Assembly (NCBI RefSeq): GCF_002723975.1
Contig: NZ_BEWO01000005.1
Span: 120,101-184,100 of the forward strand
Length of the DNA stretch: 64,000 nt
Reading direction: 5' to 3'
Source of the DNA: Gluconobacter japonicus
GTDB lineage: Bacteria; Pseudomonadota; Alphaproteobacteria; Acetobacterales; Acetobacteraceae
The position numbers were made by a program, and so were the translations under genes. Position 1 is the stretch's first letter. Each line of letters opens with the position of its first letter. Under the pieces are notes generated by a model. The model did not search any database, had not been told where the DNA came from, and saw only the letters and a list, made by a program, of their open reading frames with translations. Below are positions 60,216 to 64,000 of the stretch, piece by piece.

Positions 60216-60488
60216 ATGAGCGAACAGCTTTCTGGCAGCCAGAGTGCGCCACTGAAAATTGGGGTGCGGGAGTTCCGAGGCAACCTGACCGCCTACCTTC
60301 GACAAGCGCGGCAAGGCAGTACGATCCTGGTCACATCCCATGATGAGATCGTCGCTGAACTGCGCCCACCGTCCCCGTCCTATCGTCCCCGTCGCCAGCC
60401 AGGTGCGCTGCGCGGGCGCATCAAGTTGAGTGATGGTTTCGATGAGACGCCGCAAGATGTACTCGACAGCATGGATGGGAGCTTGTGA
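60216..60488 (+). CDS. Phd/YefM-type antitoxin
   Basis: 90 residues. The N-terminal DNA-binding half shows IGVREFRGNLTAYLRQARQG and ILVTSHDEIVAEL, the Phd/YefM pattern (VxExRxNLxxxLxxxxxG...VTrhgxpvAxL). The disordered C-terminal tail (from about 55) would wrap the toxin. AGGAGG precedes the ATG. It overlaps the VapC gene by GTGA (60485-60488), the usual antitoxin-first order. It should repress its own promoter and neutralise the toxin. Confidence 0.88.
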   Translation: MSEQLSGSQSAPLKIGVREFRGNLTAYLRQARQGSTILVTSHDEIVAELRPPSPSYRPRRQPGALRGRIKLSDGFDETPQDVLDSMDGSL

Positions 60489-60868
60489 AGGTTCTGCTCG
60501 ATACACATGCGTTGCTATGGTGGTTATCAGATTCAGAGAAACTGGGACCAACAGCACGGGAGATCATTGCGGATCCGGCCCATGACATTCTGGTGAGTAT
60601 TGTCTCGCTCTGGGAGATCGCGATCAAAATCCGGATCGGGAAACTGGACGCAGATATCAACGAGATCACGGATGCTATTCCGGCGGAAGGGTTCACGCTG
60701 CTACAGATTACTCTCGAGCACCTGAAAGTCCTGATGGGACTACCCATGCATCACCGTGATCCCTTTGATCATCTGCTTATGGCGCAGGCACTAAGTGAGC
60801 AGGCATCATTTCTGTCCGGAGATAGCCAGATGACGCATTACTCAATCGACAGGATAAACTGTTCATAG
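60485..60868 (+). CDS. VapC-type PIN-domain toxin
   Basis: 127-residue predicted ribonuclease. The PIN acidic residues are visible in MKVLLDTHALLWWL (Asp6), SLWEIAIKIRIGK (Glu), HHRDPFDHLLMAQAL (Asp pair) and FLSGDSQM (Asp). PIN toxins of this type cut tRNA or rRNA when the antitoxin is lost, which stabilises the carrying element. GTG start overlapping the antitoxin stop. Confidence 0.9.
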   Translation: MKVLLDTHALLWWLSDSEKLGPTAREIIADPAHDILVSIVSLWEIAIKIRIGKLDADINEITDAIPAEGFTLLQITLEHLKVLMGLPMHHRDPFDHLLMAQALSEQASFLSGDSQMTHYSIDRINCS

Positions 60869-61015
60869 TTGTTCGGTTGGTTTCTTATTAAATAGCGCAT
60901 ATTGTCCGGAAAACGGTAGTTTTCCGAACGCACCAAAAAATGGCATCCGGGACTATCCGAACCTCAATTGTCGAGTTAACATTCCCGTCAAGTTTTCAAC
61001 GTCACGGTTGTGTCA
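60869..61015 (+). promoter_or_regulatory. candidate res/promoter region before the resolvase
   Basis: 147 bases between vapC and the serine recombinase. CGGAAAAC (60907-60914) and GTTTTCCG (60919-60926) are perfect inverted repeats around GGTA, the form expected of a recombinase-bound subsite. The region is A/T-richer than the flanks. Serine resolvases normally act at a res site just upstream of their gene. Confidence 0.4.
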
Positions 61016-61588
61016 ATGAACCAGCGGATCGGCTACGCACGGGTCTCGACGGAAGACCAGCATCTGGACTTGCAGCGCGATGCGCTTCAGCAGGCCGGAT
61101 GCCATGTCATCTATGAAGAAGCGGCGAGTGGTAAGAACGCTGGGCGGTTGGAGCTTGAGCAATGTCGTAAGGCTCTCCGTGACGGCGATACGCTCGTGGT
61201 GTGGCGGTTGGATCGGCTTGGGCGCAGTCTGCCTGACCTCGTGCAGATCGTCGCCGAACTGGAACGCTCTGGAATTGGCTTTGAAAGCCTTACCGAGAAG
61301 ATCGAGACAAACAGCGCTGCGGGCAAGCTGGTCTTTCACGTCTTCGCAGCCCTGGCAGAATTTGAGCGCAGCCTGATCCGTGAGCGCACACATGCCGGAC
61401 TTGCCGCAGCGCGTGCCAGAGGCCGCTTAGGCGGCCGCAAGCCCAAGCTGGGAGAGAAGCAGGTGCGCGAGATCAAGGTGCTGTTACGCGACCCGGAAAT
61501 CCAGGTTGCCGACGTAGCCAGACGCTACGGCGTGTCACGAACCACCCTTTACAAACATGTCGGTGTCGTTGCCCCACGACACCGGTGA
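61016..61588 (+). CDS. serine recombinase (resolvase/invertase family)
   Basis: 190-residue small serine recombinase. The catalytic Ser is in IGYARVSTEDQ (Ser10 region), with VVWRLDRLGRSLPDL and the conserved FHVFAALAEFERSLIRERT, then the C-terminal helix-turn-helix VADVARRYGVSRTTLYKHV. Length and motifs are complete, so it should be active. Such enzymes resolve cointegrates or invert DNA. ATG at 61016, with GTG at 61010 as alternative. It lies 58 bases before hsdM on the same strand. Confidence 0.93.
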   Translation: MNQRIGYARVSTEDQHLDLQRDALQQAGCHVIYEEAASGKNAGRLELEQCRKALRDGDTLVVWRLDRLGRSLPDLVQIVAELERSGIGFESLTEKIETNSAAGKLVFHVFAALAEFERSLIRERTHAGLAAARARGRLGGRKPKLGEKQVREIKVLLRDPEIQVADVARRYGVSRTTLYKHVGVVAPRHR

Positions 61589-61646
61589 TTTTCATTGCGC
61601 ACAGCCGACCCCAAGGAACCATAAGAATGCTGTCCCGGAGACCACA

Positions 61647-63164
61647 TTGAGCATCGAAAAAACCCTCTTCGCCGCCGCCGACAAGATGCGCGGTGCAATG
61701 GACGCCGGGGAATACAAGCACATCGCGCTTGGCCTGCTGTTCCTGCGCTATGTCTCCGAGGCCTTTGCACGGCGGCATGATCTGATTGCCGAGGAGGGCG
61801 GCGATCCGGAAGACCGCGACGAATACCTAGCCGAAAATACCTTCTTCGTCCCGCCGTCTGCCCGCTGGTCTTCACTCGCTGCGCAGTCCAAAGACGCCCG
61901 GATCGGCGTCATGATCGACGACGCCATGCGTGAGATCGAGGCGGAGAACCCCAGTCTTAAAGGCGCGCTGCCCAAGGTATTCGGTCGCGAGAGCATCGAC
62001 CGCGCCATGCTGTCCGGCCTGATTGATCTGTTCTCGAACCTCAAGCTCGACGGCACCCGCGCCGATTTCGACCTGATCGGGCGCATCTACGAATACTGCA
62101 TCGGCGAATTCGCCAGCAGCGAGGGTAAGCGCGGCGGAGAGTTCTACACCCCGAAATCGGTGGTCGATACTCTGATCGAGATGATCGAGCCGACGCGTGG
62201 CCGTGTCTACGATCCGTGCTGCGGTACGGGCGGCTTCTTTGTGCAGTCCGAAAAGTTTATCGATGCCCATCAGGGCCGCACTGACGACATCGCCATCTAT
62301 GGGCAGGAACGCAACCACACCACCTTCGGTCTGGCGCGCATGAACCTGGCCATCCGTTCCATCTTCGCCGATATCCGATGGAATTCCGAAGGCACACTGT
62401 TGCGCGACGAATTCCCGGATGAGCGTTTCGACTACATCCTTGCCAATCCGCCGTTCAACATTTCGGACTGGTCGGGCAACCTGCTGCGCGAAGACGCCCG
62501 CTGGCGCTTTGGCGCACCGCCGGTTGGCAACGCCAACTTCGCCTGGATCCAGCATATCCACGCGCATCTGTCTGCCGCCGGGATCGGCGGCGTGGTCATG
62601 GCCAATGGTTCCATGTCCTCCATGTCTGGCGGTGAAGGTGAAATTCGGCAGGCGCTGGTGCAGGGCGATGCGGTGGATTGCATGGTCGCCCTGCCGGGGC
62701 AGCTATTCTACGGCACCCAAATTCCGGCCTGCCTGTGGATTCTGGCTAAGAACAAGTCCAACGGCATCGCCATGAATGAGAAACTGCGCGATCGGCGTGG
62801 TGAGGTGCTGTTTATCGACGCCCGCAAGATGGGCGCGCTGGTGCCGGGCTCGCGCAAGCAGAAAGAGCTATCGACGGACGAGATCCGCAGTATTGCTGCC
62901 ACCTATCACGCGTGGCGTGGCGAGGCGCGCGAGGGGACATACGAGGACGTGCCCGGCTTCTGTAAGGCGGCAACGCAGGCCGAGATCGAGGCGCATAATT
63001 TCGTCCTGACACCGGGCCGTTATGTTGGTGCAGGCGCTGCGGAGGAGGACGATGAGCCTTTCGAGGAAAAGTTCGAGCGGCTGATGGGCGTCTTGCAAGA
63101 GCAGTTTGCAGAGGGGCGGCGGTTGGAGGCGGAGATCGAGGTTCGGTTGGGGGAACTCGGATGA
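61647..63164 (+). CDS. hsdM: type I restriction-modification system, methyltransferase subunit
   Basis: 505-residue N6-adenine methyltransferase subunit. N-terminal HsdM_N domain SIEKTLFAAADKMRGAMDAG and EYKHIALGLLFLRYVSE; catalytic domain with motif I DPCCGTGGFFVQSEKF and motif IV NPPFN in ILANPPFNISDW. It uses S-adenosylmethionine and pairs with HsdS for specificity. The start is a TTG at 61647 behind CCGGAG, which gives the family N-terminus; an ATG at 61557 would overlap the resolvase and add unmatched residues. ATGA overlap with hsdS. Confidence 0.95.
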   Translation: MSIEKTLFAAADKMRGAMDAGEYKHIALGLLFLRYVSEAFARRHDLIAEEGGDPEDRDEYLAENTFFVPPSARWSSLAAQSKDARIGVMIDDAMREIEAENPSLKGALPKVFGRESIDRAMLSGLIDLFSNLKLDGTRADFDLIGRIYEYCIGEFASSEGKRGGEFYTPKSVVDTLIEMIEPTRGRVYDPCCGTGGFFVQSEKFIDAHQGRTDDIAIYGQERNHTTFGLARMNLAIRSIFADIRWNSEGTLLRDEFPDERFDYILANPPFNISDWSGNLLREDARWRFGAPPVGNANFAWIQHIHAHLSAAGIGGVVMANGSMSSMSGGEGEIRQALVQGDAVDCMVALPGQLFYGTQIPACLWILAKNKSNGIAMNEKLRDRRGEVLFIDARKMGALVPGSRKQKELSTDEIRSIAATYHAWRGEAREGTYEDVPGFCKAATQAEIEAHNFVLTPGRYVGAGAAEEDDEPFEEKFERLMGVLQEQFAEGRRLEAEIEVRLGELG

Positions 63165-64000
63165 GTGACTGGTCGTCCGAAAGGCTCGGAGATGTCGTTC
63201 GCTTCAAAGCCGGGACCGGATTCCCTAGAGACATGCAGGGAAAGCGCTTTGGGGACCTTCCGTTTGCGAAGGTGAGTGACATGAACAGCCCAGGGAACGA
63301 GCTTACTTTGTCTTTTGCGGAGAACTATATTTCGCGAGATGAAGCCAAATCCTTGAAGGCTTTCATTCATCAGCCTGGGTCAATCGCTTTTGCGAAGATC
63401 GGAATTGCACTGACTACAAACCGTAGACGGCAGATTACCTGCCCATTGGTTCTCGATAACAACATGATGTCCGCAGAGCCTTTGACAGGCAAAATTTATC
63501 AAAAATTTGCCTATTACTTGTTATTAACCTTAGACTTTAACTTAATCTCGGCTGGCTCTGCGCTGCCATACCTTACGGTCGGAAGCCTCAAGGATATTGC
63601 CATTGCACTTCCGCCCATGGCGGAACAAATGGTAATCGCTGAAACGTTGTCAGCTCTGGACGACAAAATCGAGCTGAACCGCAAGACGGCGGCGACGTTG
63701 GAGGAGATGGCGCGGGCGCTCTATCGCTCGTGGTTCGTGGATTTTGACCCGGTGAGTACCCGCGCCGAGGGGCGCGCGCCCGCCTACATGGACGCCACCA
63801 CCGCCGCACTCTTTCCCGACAGCTTCGGCGAGGATGGGATGCCAAAAGGGTGGTTGCAGAAAGAGTTTTCGGGTTACTACCGGGTTCTCGAAACCGGAAA
63901 GAGGCCTAAAGGCGGCATCAAGGAAATTGCTGAAGGTGTGCCAAGTATCGGCGCCGAAAGTATCAAAAATATCGGTATATTTGACTATTCAAAGACAAAG
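63161..64000 (+). CDS. hsdS: type I restriction-modification specificity subunit (partial, runs off window)
   Basis: First 280 residues of HsdS, open to base 64000. The first target-recognition domain runs from about 1 to 145; its end shows SAGSALPYLTVGSLKDIAIALPP in the usual form, followed by the conserved helix AETLSALDDKIELNRKTAATLEEMARALYRSWFVDFDP. The second recognition domain begins near residue 230 (GMPKGWLQKEF). The stretch 63420-63590 within the first domain is markedly A/T-richer than the conserved helix region, as expected for exchangeable recognition domains. hsdR would lie beyond the window. Confidence 0.94.
   Translation, partial: MSDWSSERLGDVVRFKAGTGFPRDMQGKRFGDLPFAKVSDMNSPGNELTLSFAENYISRDEAKSLKAFIHQPGSIAFAKIGIALTTNRRRQITCPLVLDNNMMSAEPLTGKIYQKFAYYLLLTLDFNLISAGSALPYLTVGSLKDIAIALPPMAEQMVIAETLSALDDKIELNRKTAATLEEMARALYRSWFVDFDPVSTRAEGRAPAYMDATTAALFPDSFGEDGMPKGWLQKEFSGYYRVLETGKRPKGGIKEIAEGVPSIGAESIKNIGIFDYSKTK

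Noticed and set aside
61557..61646. Earlier ATG start for hsdM overlapping the resolvase
   Set aside because: The added 30 residues do not resemble HsdM; the TTG at 61647 has a ribosome site and begins with the family N-terminus.

Overview
The window reads as chromosome of an acetic acid bacterium (Alphaproteobacteria, Acetobacteraceae), most likely Gluconobacter or a close relative. This is inferred from the proteins and from gene orders: eno/kdsA-pyrG-secG-tpiA, ppiD-trpEGDC, pdhA-pdhB-pdhC-lpd-lipA-coq10 with a lipoyl domain on E1 beta, and purC-purS-x-purQ-purL-bolA-grxD. No database search was run, so genus is not proven.

Bases 1-29 kb are dense housekeeping genes. A minus-strand block (enolase start, KDO-8-P synthase, CTP synthase, SecG, triosephosphate isomerase) is followed by plus-strand operons: a periplasmic folding factor with trpE-G-D-C, then the whole pyruvate dehydrogenase complex with lipoate synthase and a CoQ-binding protein. 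Next come a minus-strand PncC/lytic transglycosylase/TerC cluster, purB, and the purC-S-Q-L operon. The purine operon has a secreted Rap1a-like protein inserted between purS and purQ with 4-nt overlaps on both sides. bolA and the CGFS glutaredoxin grxD, known partners in Fe-S handling, close it.

Bases 28-56 kb are less tightly organised: YraN, hemB, an amino-acid permease, glyA, an aspartoacylase-like hydrolase with an ArgE-like deacylase, two overlapping glycosyltransferases, a DEAD-box helicase, an ELM1-like protein next to a 624-residue protein of unknown function, an acyltransferase, two tRNA-Val genes, a membrane diguanylate cyclase, a sugar-type MFS carrier, xylulokinase, N-formylglutamate amidohydrolase, a cold-shock protein, several small proteins, ruvX and gatCAB.

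From the tRNA-Ser(GCT) gene at 55.8 kb to the end the content changes to accessory DNA. It holds an excisionase-like DNA-binding protein with a C-terminal membrane segment behind a perfect 12-bp palindrome, a possible nuclease-fold protein, a MobA/MobL-type relaxase divergent from a TraD-like gene with a hairpin that may belong to an oriT, a Phd/VapC toxin-antitoxin pair, a serine resolvase and a type I restriction-modification locus (hsdM, partial hsdS). This looks like an integrated mobilizable element or plasmid-derived island; no integrase or right end is visible. No CRISPR array, rRNA or complete insertion sequence was found.
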